Source: an uncultured Collinsella sp. (GTDB taxonomy: Bacteria; Actinomycetota; Coriobacteriia; Coriobacteriales; Coriobacteriaceae). Taken from it: a stretch of DNA of 64,000 nt. Every line of letters begins with the position of its first letter. Position 1 is the first letter of the stretch. Shown here one piece after another: positions 25,974 to 35,453 of the stretch. The notes under the pieces were generated by a model. That model was given only the letters and a program-made list of their open reading frames with translations, had not been told where the DNA came from and searched no databases. Location: positions 29,892-93,891 of the forward strand of contig UQKU01000006.1 in NCBI GenBank assembly GCA_900541675.1, in the 5' to 3' direction. Made by a program: the position numbers and the translations under genes.

Positions 25974-26802
25974 TCCCCTTTCCGTCGTTGGTGACGGGAA
26001 TAAAGCCCGCCTCGCGAATCTGCTTGTCCATCTTCTCGGACGTCACATAGTCAATGTAGTTCTGCGCCTGCTGCGAAGGCGTACCCTTCACAAAGAAGTA
26101 AAGGTCACGCGAGATGGGATAGCCGCCACTTGCGACCGTCTTCTCGGATGCCTCGACATGGTTGACCGAAACGGCCTTAACTGAGGTCTTGGCGTTGAGG
26201 CTCTCGACGAAACCCAGCGAGATGTAGCCAATGGCGCCACGCGAGCGGGAAACGACATCGCGTACCTGGCCCGTACCCGAAAGAACGGCCGAGCGACGAT
26301 CGAACGGCGTGCCGTCCATCACGATGGTACGGAAGGCCTCGCGCGTACCGGACGCCTCGTCGCGGTTGATAACCTGAATCTTCAGGTCCTCTCCGCCGAC
26401 TTCCTTCCAGTTGGTGATCTTGCCGGCGTATATATCGCGAAGCTGCTCGGTCGAGAGATTGTCGACCGGGTTGTCGTCGTTCACGATGACTGCGATGCCG
26501 TCGTGCGCGATTACGATCGGGGTCAGGCCAAGGTCCTGCTCATCAGCATTGAGGCCACGAGACGAACTGGCGATGTCGGCCGTGCCGTTGCTGACGGCCT
26601 CGATACCCGCAGAGGAGCCAAGGCCGGAGACGAGCACGTCGATGCCGGTCTCTTCCTTAAAGCCCTCGGCCGCGATCTCGGCAATGGGAAGGCACGTGGT
26701 CGAGCCGGCCACGGTGATAGAAGACGTGGAAGATCCCGAGGAGCAGGCACACAGCGTGAGTGTGAGCACTGCCGCGCTCAGGACCGATGTGATCTTTCTC
26801 AT
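25966..26802 (-). CDS. pstS: Phosphate-binding lipoprotein PstS
   Basis: Extracytoplasmic receptor that captures phosphate for PstCAB. The 278-residue protein starts with a lipoprotein signal MRKITSVLSAAVLTLTL and a lipobox LCAC, with the lipidated cysteine at residue 20. The phosphate pocket residues lie in AGSTT near 31, ASSSRGL, and RDEASGTREAF (all PstS hallmarks). ATG 26802 overlaps the stop of pgeF as ATGA, so pstS has no untranslated leader of its own there. A promoter inside pgeF is possible, but I saw no clear PHO box. Confidence 0.94.
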   Translation of the reverse strand: MRKITSVLSAAVLTLTLCACSSGSSTSSITVAGSTTCLPIAEIAAEGFKEETGIDVLVSGLGSSAGIEAVSNGTADIASSSRGLNADEQDLGLTPIVIAHDGIAVIVNDDNPVDNLSTEQLRDIYAGKITNWKEVGGEDLKIQVINRDEASGTREAFRTIVMDGTPFDRRSAVLSGTGQVRDVVSRSRGAIGYISLGFVESLNAKTSVKAVSVNHVEASEKTVASGGYPISRDLYFFVKGTPSQQAQNYIDYVTSEKMDKQIREAGFIPVTNDGKGSE

Positions 26803-27599
26803 AGCATCACGCCGATCGCAGCATGACGCCCGCAGGTGCCGCCCTCGTTGCGGTAGGAATAAAAGCGGTCGTTCTGACGAACGGTGGAAAGCCTGGTGTC
26901 CACAATGCTGCTCGCCTCGACGCCGGCGTCCATCAGCGCCTCGCGAATGGCGGCGGAAAGATCGAGCATACGAGAAGCAGAGGCATCGATGCACGCGAAC
27001 TCGGCGGCAAAGCGATCCATAAGTTCTTGGGACACCTCGTACTCGTCGCCCAGGATATGGGGCCCAATGTAGGCAGAGATGTCGTCCGGCTTGCAGCCAG
27101 CCGCCTCGCAGAGCGCTTGGCACGCCTTGGCGGAAATGCGCGCAATCGTGCCCTTCCAGCCAGAGTGCACCACGGCAAAGCCGCCGGGAGCCACCAGCAC
27201 CACGGGAACGCAATCGGCAAAGCAGAGCATCACGGGTACCTCACGGGCCATGCAGACGATGGCATCGCAGCCCTCGGCAATCTGCTCGCGAATATTCTCG
27301 AGATAATCGGCACCGTTCGAGGCCACCGTCACGACATGGTCACCGTGTACTTGATTGGGAACAAGCAGGTTGTGCTCGCACTCCGCGGCACCCAAGGCCT
27401 CGAGTGCGCGGCGACGATTTTCTTGAACGGCAAAGGGATCATCGCCAACATGCGAGCCCAGATTGAGTGAGGAGTACGCATCTTCGGAAACACCACCGGT
27501 GCGCTCGGTAAAGGCAAAACGAACATCGCGCGTCGCGCCCTCTACGAACGTAACTCCATCATGGTCGACACGCGAAACGCTGTCCGCACGTGCTGCCAT
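26799..27599 (-). CDS. pgeF: Laccase-domain protein, peptidoglycan editing factor PgeF/YfiH
   Basis: Members of this family include E. coli YfiH, which edits wrongly built peptidoglycan precursors; related proteins act as purine nucleoside phosphorylases. Known members bind zinc with one Cys and two His. Here these fit NQVHGDHVV (near residue 82), CFADCVPVV (near 125) and VHSGWKGTIARI (near 142). The 266-residue product is the usual size, with AGGAGG 8 bases ahead of ATG 27599. It sits right after ftsZ, where it often lies in Gram-positive bacteria. Here it overlaps pstS by four bases. Confidence 0.9.
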   Translation of the reverse strand: MAARADSVSRVDHDGVTFVEGATRDVRFAFTERTGGVSEDAYSSLNLGSHVGDDPFAVQENRRRALEALGAAECEHNLLVPNQVHGDHVVTVASNGADYLENIREQIAEGCDAIVCMAREVPVMLCFADCVPVVLVAPGGFAVVHSGWKGTIARISAKACQALCEAAGCKPDDISAYIGPHILGDEYEVSQELMDRFAAEFACIDASASRMLDLSAAIREALMDAGVEASSIVDTRLSTVRQNDRFYSYRNEGGTCGRHAAIGVML

Positions 27600-27758
27600 A
27601 CTAAAGCCTCCTAATAACACAAGTATCGCGGCGACGCCGCAGCAGTCCGTGCCACACGGCTGCCATACTTCATCAAAAGGATACCCGCAGCGGTAGGGGC
27701 TAAACGTAAGGGGAACGTAAGGAGATTGGAGGCTTTCGTTTACAAAGGCAAAACACAA

Positions 27759-27789
27759 CAAAAAGGGTGCGCCCAATCGGACGCACCCC
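27759..27789 (-). terminator. Terminator after ftsZ
   Basis: Minus-strand GGGTGCG stem (about 9 pairs) followed by CTTTTTGTTGTG, 25 bases beyond ftsZ. It separates the ftsZ transcript from pgeF-pst. Confidence 0.8.
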
Positions 27790-27813
27790 ATACAGGTCGC
27801 TGAGAAAAACGAA

Positions 27814-28968
27814 CTAGAAGCTGCCGCGCTTGAGGAAGTCAGGAAGCTCAAACTGGTCGTTGCCAAAGTTGGGGAGCTCGGTACCACCGACGTTGTGAGT
27901 CGGGGCAGCCTGAGCCGGGCTCGTGGCAGGAGCGGTGCGCTGCGGCTCGGTAGAAGCAGCGGCCTTGCTCTGGGACTGCTGTGCAGCGAAGAGCTCGTCC
28001 TGACGGTTGACGTTGGAGTCGGAGAAGCCCGTAGCGATGACGGTAATACGCACCTGATCGCCCAGGGACTCGTCGACAACGGTACCGAAGATGATGTTGG
28101 CCTCGGGGTCGACGGCGTTGGCGACAACGTCGGCAGCGTCGCTGATCTCCTGAATACCCAGGTCCTTGGAACCGGCAATGGAAAGCAGGACGCGCGTAGC
28201 GCCATCGATGGAGCTCTCGAGCAGCGGGCTGGAAATAGCCTGCTGGGCAGCGTCGACGGCACGGGTGTCCCCAGAAGCGGTACCGATACCCATCATGGCG
28301 GTACCGGCCTGCTTCATGATGGTCTTAACATCGGCGAAGTCCAGGTTGATGATACCGGGGACGGTGATGAGGTCGGTGATGCCCTGGGTGCCCTGGGAAA
28401 GGACGCCATCGGCGATTGCGAAGGCCTCAAGCATGGTGGTCTTCTTCTCGGCGATGTCGAGCAGCTTGTCGTTAGGGATAACGATCATGGTGTCGACGCA
28501 GTCGGAAAGCGTCTTAATGCCTTCTTCGGCGCTCTTCTTGCGCTTGCGGCCCTCAAACGTAAAGGGCTTGGTCACGACGGCGACGGTCAGCGCGCCGACC
28601 TCGTTCATCGCGATATCGGCAACGATGGGGGCAGCGCCGGTACCGGTGCCGCCGCCCTCGCCGCAGGTGATGAACACCATATCGGCGCCAGCGAGCGCCT
28701 CGGCGATGTCGTCGCGGGACTCATCGGCGGCCTTACGGCCGACCTCGGGGTTGGCGCCAGCGCCCAGGCCGCGGGTCAGGTCGGTGCCGATGTGCACCTT
28801 GATATCGGCATCAGAGATCGCGAGTGCCTGAGCATCGGTGTTGATGGCAACAAACTCGACGCCGCGGATACCCTCTTCGATCATTCGATTGACCGCGTTG
28901 GTACCGCCGCCGCCGACGCCGACCACCTTAATGACGGCAAGGTAGTTGTTGATCTCTGTCTCGTGCAT
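27814..28968 (-). CDS. ftsZ: Cell division protein FtsZ
   Basis: Tubulin-like GTPase forming the division ring. The 384-residue protein has the opening [18 protein letters not shown], the tubulin signature [13 protein letters not shown] near residue 105, and the T7 loop NLDFADV near 205. After a Gln/Ala/Pro linker comes the C-terminal [11 protein letters not shown] peptide, the docking site for SepF and similar anchors. ATG 28968 follows GGAGG by 7 bases; an in-frame upstream ATG is less likely. A 198-base gap to ftsQ suggests its own promoter. It has its own terminator. Confidence 0.97.
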   Translation of the reverse strand: MHETEINNYLAVIKVVGVGGGGTNAVNRMIEEGIRGVEFVAINTDAQALAISDADIKVHIGTDLTRGLGAGANPEVGRKAADESRDDIAEALAGADMVFITCGEGGGTGTGAAPIVADIAMNEVGALTVAVVTKPFTFEGRKRKKSAEEGIKTLSDCVDTMIVIPNDKLLDIAEKKTTMLEAFAIADGVLSQGTQGITDLITVPGIINLDFADVKTIMKQAGTAMMGIGTASGDTRAVDAAQQAISSPLLESSIDGATRVLLSIAGSKDLGIQEISDAADVVANAVDPEANIIFGTVVDESLGDQVRITVIATGFSDSNVNRQDELFAAQQSQSKAAASTEPQRTAPATSPAQAAPTHNVGGTELPNFGNDQFELPDFLKRGSF

Positions 28969-29166
28969 GTCGGTCCTCCGAACAAAGGTTATTGCCATAG
29001 CATGGGTTGACCCCTGCGCACATTAACCTTCAAGTTGAAAGTAAATGCAAAGGTAAACCGTATTATGTTTGCACATTATGAACGTATCAGTCAAATAATT
29101 GACGGTGAAAACCAAACAAACCAGATAAACGGCGCGGTATGCCCCATCAACAAAGGCCAGAAGACG

Positions 29167-30435
29167 CTACGAGGTCGGTGCGTTCCTAAACGTATAGTTG
29201 CCAGGAGATCGAACGTTGATATACGTCACGCCCTCCACCTGCGAAAGCAGCTTGGTAACGATACGCTCCTTTTTGGCAATGTCATCCGAATCTCCGAGCG
29301 ACACCTCGATACCGTTATCGAGATTCGCCGAGATGGCCTCGACCGAGGGCGTGGAAATATCCTTGACCTGGCCCAGGAACTCGCTCGAGAATCCGCGGAC
29401 GTAATCCAGGCCGGCCTTGACCGCCTTGGAATTTACCGCTTGCCCCGAAACCGGCGCGACATCGGCCGAGACATCGGTCAGCAGCACGGCTCCGTAATGT
29501 TTGGCGAGCGCCAGGGCGGCATCGATGCCGTTTAGGGTGTTGGCACCCTCCCCCGTTGTGATGACATCGCCCTGGTCGTCAACATCGACCGAGGTAGACA
29601 GCGGTGCAATCCATGTGTCATCGTCCCCGATCGCCCATGCAAGATCGTCGGAGCTAATGTAGGCAATTGCGATAACCTTGCGTTCCGTCGGCGTGATGAT
29701 GAGCGTATGGGGAAATTGACGCTGAACATCCACGCCCGAAACCCACGGATTTTGCTTGAGGCCCTCGGTGATCTGGTCGGGATTCACATTGAACAGCGAC
29801 GTGTCCTCGGGCAGATCGATCAGCTGGATGGCATCGTGCTTGGTCACATGCTCGCTGCCCTGGATCTGAATATCGGTAGCGGCGAACAGGCCAGAGTTAA
29901 TGACGACGACGGCAACGACTGCAAGCACTGCCAGAGCGGCAAGGATGCCGCCCACGATTTTGCCCTTGCCCTTAACGGCAGAAGCGGCACCCGCCGCATG
30001 ATTTGCCAAGGCGCCGATCGATGACAGCGGATTAGAGCCCTTTTTGCCCGATTGCGGTTTTGCGGAGGCCGACACCGACGTCAGCATACGTGGCTTAGAT
30101 GCACCCAGCGCGCGACCGGGACGCGTCACCTTTGCCCCCAACGAGGGCTTGGGCGACGCTATGGGGCGAGAAGGTATGGCGCCCATCGCCGGTTTGGGCG
30201 TCACCGAGGGACGTGCCACCGGACGAGCAACATTTTTGGCCGCGGGGCGTCCGCCAAGCTGCGAACCGGCAGTCAAACGCTTGGCAGGCCGCACGGACCC
30301 AGCAGGCTTAGAAGGCATAACGGACTTACGTTGAGGCTGAGACGGTGCGCCGGAACGCCCTCCGGCGCGGCGGAAGGTTGGTTTCGATGCTCTAGAAGCC
30401 GAGGAATTTAACTTCCGGTCTGAGCTCGATGCCAT
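29167..30435 (-). CDS. ftsQ: Cell division protein FtsQ/DivIB with long basic N-terminal tail
   Basis: Bitopic divisome protein bridging FtsL/FtsB and the septal synthase. The 422-residue product has a cytosolic tail of about 155 residues rich in Arg, Lys, Ser, Pro and Ala. One membrane segment follows at about 158-182 (GGILAALAVLAVVAVVVINSG), then the POTRA domain (ATDIQIQGSEHVTKHDAIQL) and the FtsQ beta domain. The tail is several times longer than in E. coli FtsQ. Its start overlaps the end of murB by 44 bases, which couples the two genes. Confidence 0.88.
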   Translation of the reverse strand: MASSSDRKLNSSASRASKPTFRRAGGRSGAPSQPQRKSVMPSKPAGSVRPAKRLTAGSQLGGRPAAKNVARPVARPSVTPKPAMGAIPSRPIASPKPSLGAKVTRPGRALGASKPRMLTSVSASAKPQSGKKGSNPLSSIGALANHAAGAASAVKGKGKIVGGILAALAVLAVVAVVVINSGLFAATDIQIQGSEHVTKHDAIQLIDLPEDTSLFNVNPDQITEGLKQNPWVSGVDVQRQFPHTLIITPTERKVIAIAYISSDDLAWAIGDDDTWIAPLSTSVDVDDQGDVITTGEGANTLNGIDAALALAKHYGAVLLTDVSADVAPVSGQAVNSKAVKAGLDYVRGFSSEFLGQVKDISTPSVEAISANLDNGIEVSLGDSDDIAKKERIVTKLLSQVEGVTYINVRSPGNYTFRNAPTS

Positions 30436-31303
30436 ACGCCTCCCTCACCTTTCCGTGCACATGTCTGATAACCGCGGCCACGTCATCGGCCGAGGCGGTT
30501 CCGTTATTAACGATAAAATTAGCGTGTACGGGCGAAACTTCCGCGCCGCCAACCGAAAAACCCTTTAATCCACAATCCTCGATAAGCTTGCCCACGCTCG
30601 CATCGGGCGGGTTGCGAAATACCGACCCGCAGGATGCACAGCCCATGGGCTGTGTGCGCTTACGCCGCGTCAGGTACCGCTCCATACGTTCACGGATATC
30701 GGCCTTGGGCGCAGGTTTGAGCTTGAGCACGCACTCCAGAATGATCTCGTTACGCGGCAGGCTGCATTCACGGTAGCCCCAAGCGATCTCCGAGCCCGCG
30801 TAATGCTTGATGCCGGAGCTCGGGTCAAACGTAACGACATCTTCGACCAGCGAGCCAATCCACTCGGTTCGCGTGCCGGCATTCATGGACACGGCGCCGC
30901 CAACGGAGCCGGGAATACCGACCGCAAACTCAAGGCCCGAAAGGCTGCGCGACAGCGCGTCGTTGACTAGGCGAGCGAATATCACGCCCGCACCGACCGT
31001 CAGCGTACAACCGTCTTCGGCGACAACCGTACGCTGGAACTCACGCCCCAACGAAATGACGGCGCCGCGATAGCCTGCATCGGCAACAAGCAGATTAGAT
31101 CCCTTGCCGATAATGACCCACGGCACCTGCTCACGATCGAGCACCGCCACGGCGCGACGCAAGGCATGATAGCTGTGACACGTCACAAAGAGGTCCGCCT
31201 TGCCGCCGATACGATAGCTCGTATGGCGCGCGAGGCGTTCATCCTCAATTACGTCCGTATCGATCATGCCCGAAAGCGCCATGACGGCGTTAAACAGACC
31301 CAT
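30392..31303 (-). CDS. murB: UDP-N-acetylenolpyruvoylglucosamine reductase
   Basis: FAD enzyme that makes UDP-MurNAc, the second committed step of peptidoglycan synthesis. The 303-residue protein has the FAD-binding WVIIGKGSNLLVADAGY and GLEFAVGIPGSVGGAVSMNAG. The active-site SCGSVFRNP near residue 222 provides the proton-donor Ser. It lacks the extra C-terminal region of E. coli MurB, so it is type II. It starts 5 bases after the murC stop. Confidence 0.95.
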   Translation of the reverse strand: MGLFNAVMALSGMIDTDVIEDERLARHTSYRIGGKADLFVTCHSYHALRRAVAVLDREQVPWVIIGKGSNLLVADAGYRGAVISLGREFQRTVVAEDGCTLTVGAGVIFARLVNDALSRSLSGLEFAVGIPGSVGGAVSMNAGTRTEWIGSLVEDVVTFDPSSGIKHYAGSEIAWGYRECSLPRNEIILECVLKLKPAPKADIRERMERYLTRRKRTQPMGCASCGSVFRNPPDASVGKLIEDCGLKGFSVGGAEVSPVHANFIVNNGTASADDVAAVIRHVHGKVREAYGIELRPEVKFLGF

Positions 31304-31308
31304 GGGGT

Positions 31309-32727
31309 TTAAGCGTCTTTCTTGGCAGTCAGATACTCGATGAACTCGGGGCCGACCGTCGTGACGTCGCCGGCGCCCATGGTAAGCAGCAAATCGCCCT
31401 CGCCAACCATCTTCTCGAGCTCCTCATTGAGCTCAAGACGGCTCGAGCAGTACACGACCTCCTTGCCGGGATGCTTGGCGCGCACGGTATCGGCAAGCAT
31501 CTTGGACGTGACACCCGGGATGGGCATCTCGCCGGCAGAGAACACGTCAATCAACAGCAGCTTGTCAGCATTGGCGAATGCGTCGGCAAAGTCATCGCAC
31601 AGAGCCTGCAGGCGCGAATAGCGGTGCGGCTGGAACACGACGTCGACATGTTTGAAGCCCAGCGAAGAGGCAGCAGCGAGCGTCGCCTTGATCTCGGTGG
31701 GATGATGGCCGTAATCGTCAACCACCGTGATGCCGTCGATATCGCCCACGTGGGTAAAGCGACGGCGGACGCCTTCAAAACTCGAAAGTGCCTTAGCGGC
31801 GGCGTCGATATCGAGGCCTAGGACATGGGCGACGGTCAAGACGGCCGTGGCGTTGAGCATGTTGTGACGACCGGGGTTGCTCTTAATCTCGACAGCGTGC
31901 TCGGTGCCGTCCTCAAAGCGAACGATAAAGTCGCTCTGGATGCCCTTGACATCCGGATGCACGCAGACGATGTCGTTGGTCTCGGCAAAGCCATAGGAAA
32001 GCACATGACGGCCCGTCGACTTGGCAAGCTCGACCAGATGCGGGTCCTCGCCACAGACGATGACCGTGCCGTCCTCGCCCACCAAACTCATAAACTTGGC
32101 GAAGGTGGCCTCGATCTCCTCGATACCCGAGTAATGATCGAGATGGTCGGCCTCGACGTTGGTCACGATGACCACATTGGGGTTAAGGAACAGGAAGGAG
32201 CTGTCGGACTCATCCGCCTCGGCGACAAAATAGTCGCCCGAGCCGTTCTTGCCGTTGGTATCGTAGCCCTCGACAATGCCACCGATCAGGAAGCTGGGGT
32301 CCAGGCCCATGCGGTCGAGCATGGTGGCACACATCGAAGAGGTCGTGGTCTTGCCGTGAGTACCGGCGACGGCGACGGTGGTGTAGCCGTGGCCCAGAGC
32401 CGAGAGCATCTTGGCGCGAGGCCACACGGGAATACCCAGCTCGCGCGCACGGACGAGCTCGGGGTTGGACTCGGGAATAGCGGTAGAGACCACGACGACG
32501 TCGGGCTTGACCTCGTCGATGGTGGCGGCCTCATGGCCCACATGCACCTTCACGCCGGCGCGGGTAAGCTGGCGAATATAGCGCGACGTCTTAAGGTCGG
32601 AGCCGGTAACGACATAGCCGCGTTCGTGAAGGACGAGGGCGATGCCGCTCATGCCGGCGCCACCGATACCGATAAAATGGGCGCTCTTGAAATCGGGCGC
32701 GGAGGTTGCAGTCTGGGAATCAGCCAT
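31309..32727 (-). CDS. murC: UDP-N-acetylmuramate--L-alanine ligase
   Basis: Adds the first amino acid of the peptidoglycan stem peptide. The 472-residue protein has the Rossmann start HFIGIGGAGMSGIALV, the ATP loop GTHGKTTTSSM near residue 108, and the C-terminal VVDDYGHHPTEIKATL. I start it at ATG 32727 (MADSQT) with AAGGAG upstream; a GTG nine codons earlier is possible. About 100 bases separate it from murG, the widest gap in this part of the cluster. Confidence 0.95.
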   Translation of the reverse strand: MADSQTATSAPDFKSAHFIGIGGAGMSGIALVLHERGYVVTGSDLKTSRYIRQLTRAGVKVHVGHEAATIDEVKPDVVVVSTAIPESNPELVRARELGIPVWPRAKMLSALGHGYTTVAVAGTHGKTTTSSMCATMLDRMGLDPSFLIGGIVEGYDTNGKNGSGDYFVAEADESDSSFLFLNPNVVIVTNVEADHLDHYSGIEEIEATFAKFMSLVGEDGTVIVCGEDPHLVELAKSTGRHVLSYGFAETNDIVCVHPDVKGIQSDFIVRFEDGTEHAVEIKSNPGRHNMLNATAVLTVAHVLGLDIDAAAKALSSFEGVRRRFTHVGDIDGITVVDDYGHHPTEIKATLAAASSLGFKHVDVVFQPHRYSRLQALCDDFADAFANADKLLLIDVFSAGEMPIPGVTSKMLADTVRAKHPGKEVVYCSSRLELNEELEKMVGEGDLLLTMGAGDVTTVGPEFIEYLTAKKDA

Positions 32728-32824
32728 GTGCTCGTGTACTCCTTGCGTAAACACTGCCTGTAACCCGTCTACTGTACCGCACCTACCGCATCCGCGCGAG
32801 GGCGACCCGCGATATCCCGTCTAA

Positions 32825-33940
32825 CTAACGCAATCCTTCTACCGCGTCTGCCAAAAGGACGGCAGCGCGGTCCTGGACCAAACCGCGAGCCGCCTGACGC
32901 ATGGCATCGCGCGCCTGCGCATCATCGATAAGATGCAGCAGCTCATCGGCAAACGCCTGGGTATCGATATCGGCATCGGCGCAGAGCACGCCAGCACCGG
33001 CATCGACCAGATAGCGGGCATTGGTGGTCTGATGATCGGCCGTCGCATGCGGATACGGCACCAGTACCGAAGGTGTGGCAAGGGCCGCGATCTCGGCAAC
33101 GCTCGAAGCGCCCGAGCGCGAGAGGACCAAATCGGCCGCGGCCAGCATATCGCCCATATTGTCGATGTAGGGCTGGACGCGATACCGCTTCGCCTCCTCG
33201 GGCATCAGGGCAAGAGCACGCTCGGTGTCCTCGAAGCCATCGGCGCCCGTCGAATGCAAAACATAGAGATTATCGCGCGAGAGCAACTCGTTTTTAAGCG
33301 AAGCCACGCGCTCATTAAGATGTTGAGCACCAAGTGAGCCGCCAAAAACCAGCAGGAGTGTGGTGTCCTCAGGCACGGCGAGAGCCCTGCGACCGCGAAC
33401 CCGATCCCCCTCGATCACAGAACGGCGCACGGGGTTGCCGGTCATGAGCACATGGTCAGGATCGCCCTCGCGCTCAAACACGGAACGTGCTGCCGGCACC
33501 GAGATGCAAACGCGGGCGGCATGCGAACTCATCATCTTGTTAGCAAGGCCCGGAACGGAGTTCTGTTCGTGCAGCAGATACGGAATGCCCGCGTCTTTGC
33601 ACCAGCCCAGAAGCGGGACCTCGACATAGGCGCCAAAACCTATAGCGACATCGGGCTTGCAGGCTTTAGAAAAATGGCTGCCGAGCGTGCGCTTCGCCTT
33701 ATAGACACGCCACAGCGAGCTCAACGCCGTCCAAGGGCGAGAGCGGTCGAAGCCCGTAACCGTAATCGGCACAAAATCGAACCCTGCCTCGGGAACCAGA
33801 CGACCCTCGAGCTTATGCGACTGACCCACAAACACAACGTGGTGGCCACGGTCACGTAGCTCCTCGGCCAAGGCGAGTGCGGGGTTGATATGTCCCGCCG
33901 TGCCGCCGGCTGCGATAGCAACGGTCATCTTATCGGTCAT
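32825..33940 (-). CDS. murG: Lipid II synthase, MurG glycosyltransferase
   Basis: Membrane-associated enzyme that transfers GlcNAc to lipid I. The 371-residue protein begins with the glycine-rich loop AAGGTAGHINPALALAEEL and has LVFGGSLGAQHLNE near residue 195 and SRSGASSVAEIAALATPSVLVPYP near 270 for UDP-GlcNAc binding. The first 11 bases overlap the ftsW 3' end. Confidence 0.95.
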   Translation of the reverse strand: MTDKMTVAIAAGGTAGHINPALALAEELRDRGHHVVFVGQSHKLEGRLVPEAGFDFVPITVTGFDRSRPWTALSSLWRVYKAKRTLGSHFSKACKPDVAIGFGAYVEVPLLGWCKDAGIPYLLHEQNSVPGLANKMMSSHAARVCISVPAARSVFEREGDPDHVLMTGNPVRRSVIEGDRVRGRRALAVPEDTTLLLVFGGSLGAQHLNERVASLKNELLSRDNLYVLHSTGADGFEDTERALALMPEEAKRYRVQPYIDNMGDMLAAADLVLSRSGASSVAEIAALATPSVLVPYPHATADHQTTNARYLVDAGAGVLCADADIDTQAFADELLHLIDDAQARDAMRQAARGLVQDRAAVLLADAVEGLR

Positions 33941-35444
33941 GGTAGTCCCTTCGTACGCGCGGCCCCTGGTCGTCGGTGCGCAAGCGCGCCGACGGGTCCG
34001 AATTCAAGTCGATCCGATTATATCCGCCACCCGTATTGCGCGGCGTCGGTCGTTGCGGGCGACTCTGCGGCGCCGAGCGCGGACGGGCATCCGACTCCGA
34101 AGCAAAACCGTTCAAGACGGTAAAACCGCCACGCGACGAGCGCTCCCCACGCGTATGGGGAACACCGGCAGTGCTCTCGTCCATAACGGCAAAGCTATCG
34201 CGACGACGATCGTATTCATCGCGTCGAGCGCTCTCGTGCGAGACGCGTAAAATAAGCCCGGCGAGCATGAGCGACACGATAATCGACGAGCCGCCATAGC
34301 TGATAAACGGCAGCGGCTTACCCGTCATAGGAAACACGTTGAGAATACCCAGCGCGTTGATCAAAAACTGCACCGCGAGGATAACCGCAGAGCCCGAAGC
34401 CATGAGCGCCCCGCGACGATCGGCGGCCTGCTCGGCAATTCGAAACGCCGAGTAGATCAGCATCGCAAACACCAAGAAAAACAGCAGCGTCCCCAAAAAG
34501 CCAACCTCCTCGCCAATGATGGCCAGGATGTAGTCGTTGTGTGCCTCGGGCAAATACGAGTACTTCATGGTTGAGTTGCCGATACCGCGGCCGAACAGTC
34601 CGCCCGAAGCAAACGCCATAATGGCGAGCGTTGCCTGATACCCGTCTCCATATTCATCTGCCCAAGGGTTCAAGAGAACCTGAATGCGCACCATACGGTA
34701 CGGCTCGACGACAAGAGCGATCACGATGATGACGGCGCCAGCAAGAATCGCACCGATAATGAATTTTGGGTCAAGACCGGCAAAAAGCGCCATGCACATG
34801 ATCGTCAACAGAATAATCAGGATGGTGCCAAAGTCGGGCTGAATAAAAATCAAGACGAGCGATATGCCCAAATATAAGCCCATGCCCTTAAGGAACTCAT
34901 TGATGTTACCGCCGGGCGAAAACACGCGATCGAGCATGATGGCAGAATAGGCAATGGCAAACGGCTTGAGAAACTCCGATGGCTGAAACTGAATGCCGGC
35001 AATGCTCAGCCAACGCGTAGCGCCACGGCTGCCGCTACCAAAGAGGAACACCGCAAGCAGCAAGATCATCATAGCGATAAGGGCAAGTTTAAGCGCCCCT
35101 TCGCCAAACCAGCTATCGGGTGCAACGCGCGCGATGAACTCGAGGGCAGCAACACCGACGACAGTGAACATAAACTGCCGGAACAAAAAGTAGGTCGCGG
35201 AGTCGTTCTCGTGAAGCGCCTCGACTGAAGAAGCCGAGTACACCATAAGCAGGCCAAAACAGACCAGCGAGAACAGGCAGGTCAAAAAGACCAGGCGGGG
35301 TCGCATGATACGTGCGGGGACGCCGGCGATATAACGTTCGCCGATGCCCTGCGTGCGACGACCGGCGCGCGGCGTGATGCACTGCGAGGAAGCACGGTCC
35401 GAGTCGGGCCTCCTCATATTCTGTCGGGGGCTCTCCTCTCTCAC
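33930..35444 (-). CDS. ftsW: Septal peptidoglycan polymerase FtsW with long C-terminal tail
   Basis: SEDS-family glycosyltransferase that polymerises lipid II with FtsI. The 504-residue product has a 45-residue cytosolic N-terminus, ten membrane segments, and SEDS motifs such as YGDGYQATLAIMAFASGGLFGRGIG (in pieces) and FPMTGKPLPFISYGGSS near residue 370. A basic, disordered C-terminal tail of about 100 residues follows. Its end, SDPSARLR...GPRVR at 482-498, is closely matched in the FtsI N-terminal tail. The start is GTG at 35444 with AGGGG ahead; ATG at 35417 is an alternative. Confidence 0.93.
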   Translation of the reverse strand: MREESPRQNMRRPDSDRASSQCITPRAGRRTQGIGERYIAGVPARIMRPRLVFLTCLFSLVCFGLLMVYSASSVEALHENDSATYFLFRQFMFTVVGVAALEFIARVAPDSWFGEGALKLALIAMMILLLAVFLFGSGSRGATRWLSIAGIQFQPSEFLKPFAIAYSAIMLDRVFSPGGNINEFLKGMGLYLGISLVLIFIQPDFGTILIILLTIMCMALFAGLDPKFIIGAILAGAVIIVIALVVEPYRMVRIQVLLNPWADEYGDGYQATLAIMAFASGGLFGRGIGNSTMKYSYLPEAHNDYILAIIGEEVGFLGTLLFFLVFAMLIYSAFRIAEQAADRRGALMASGSAVILAVQFLINALGILNVFPMTGKPLPFISYGGSSIIVSLMLAGLILRVSHESARRDEYDRRRDSFAVMDESTAGVPHTRGERSSRGGFTVLNGFASESDARPRSAPQSRPQRPTPRNTGGGYNRIDLNSDPSARLRTDDQGPRVRRDYHDR

Positions 35445-35453
35445 CGGAAACCC

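Noticed and set aside
24252..25994. 580-codon open frame opposite pstA/pstC, and similar long frames opposite argH, argG, polA and the M18 aminopeptidase
   Set aside because: They are exact antisense shadows of well-supported genes in G+C-rich DNA, with His/Gly/Arg-rich compositions and no ribosome sites or family resemblance.
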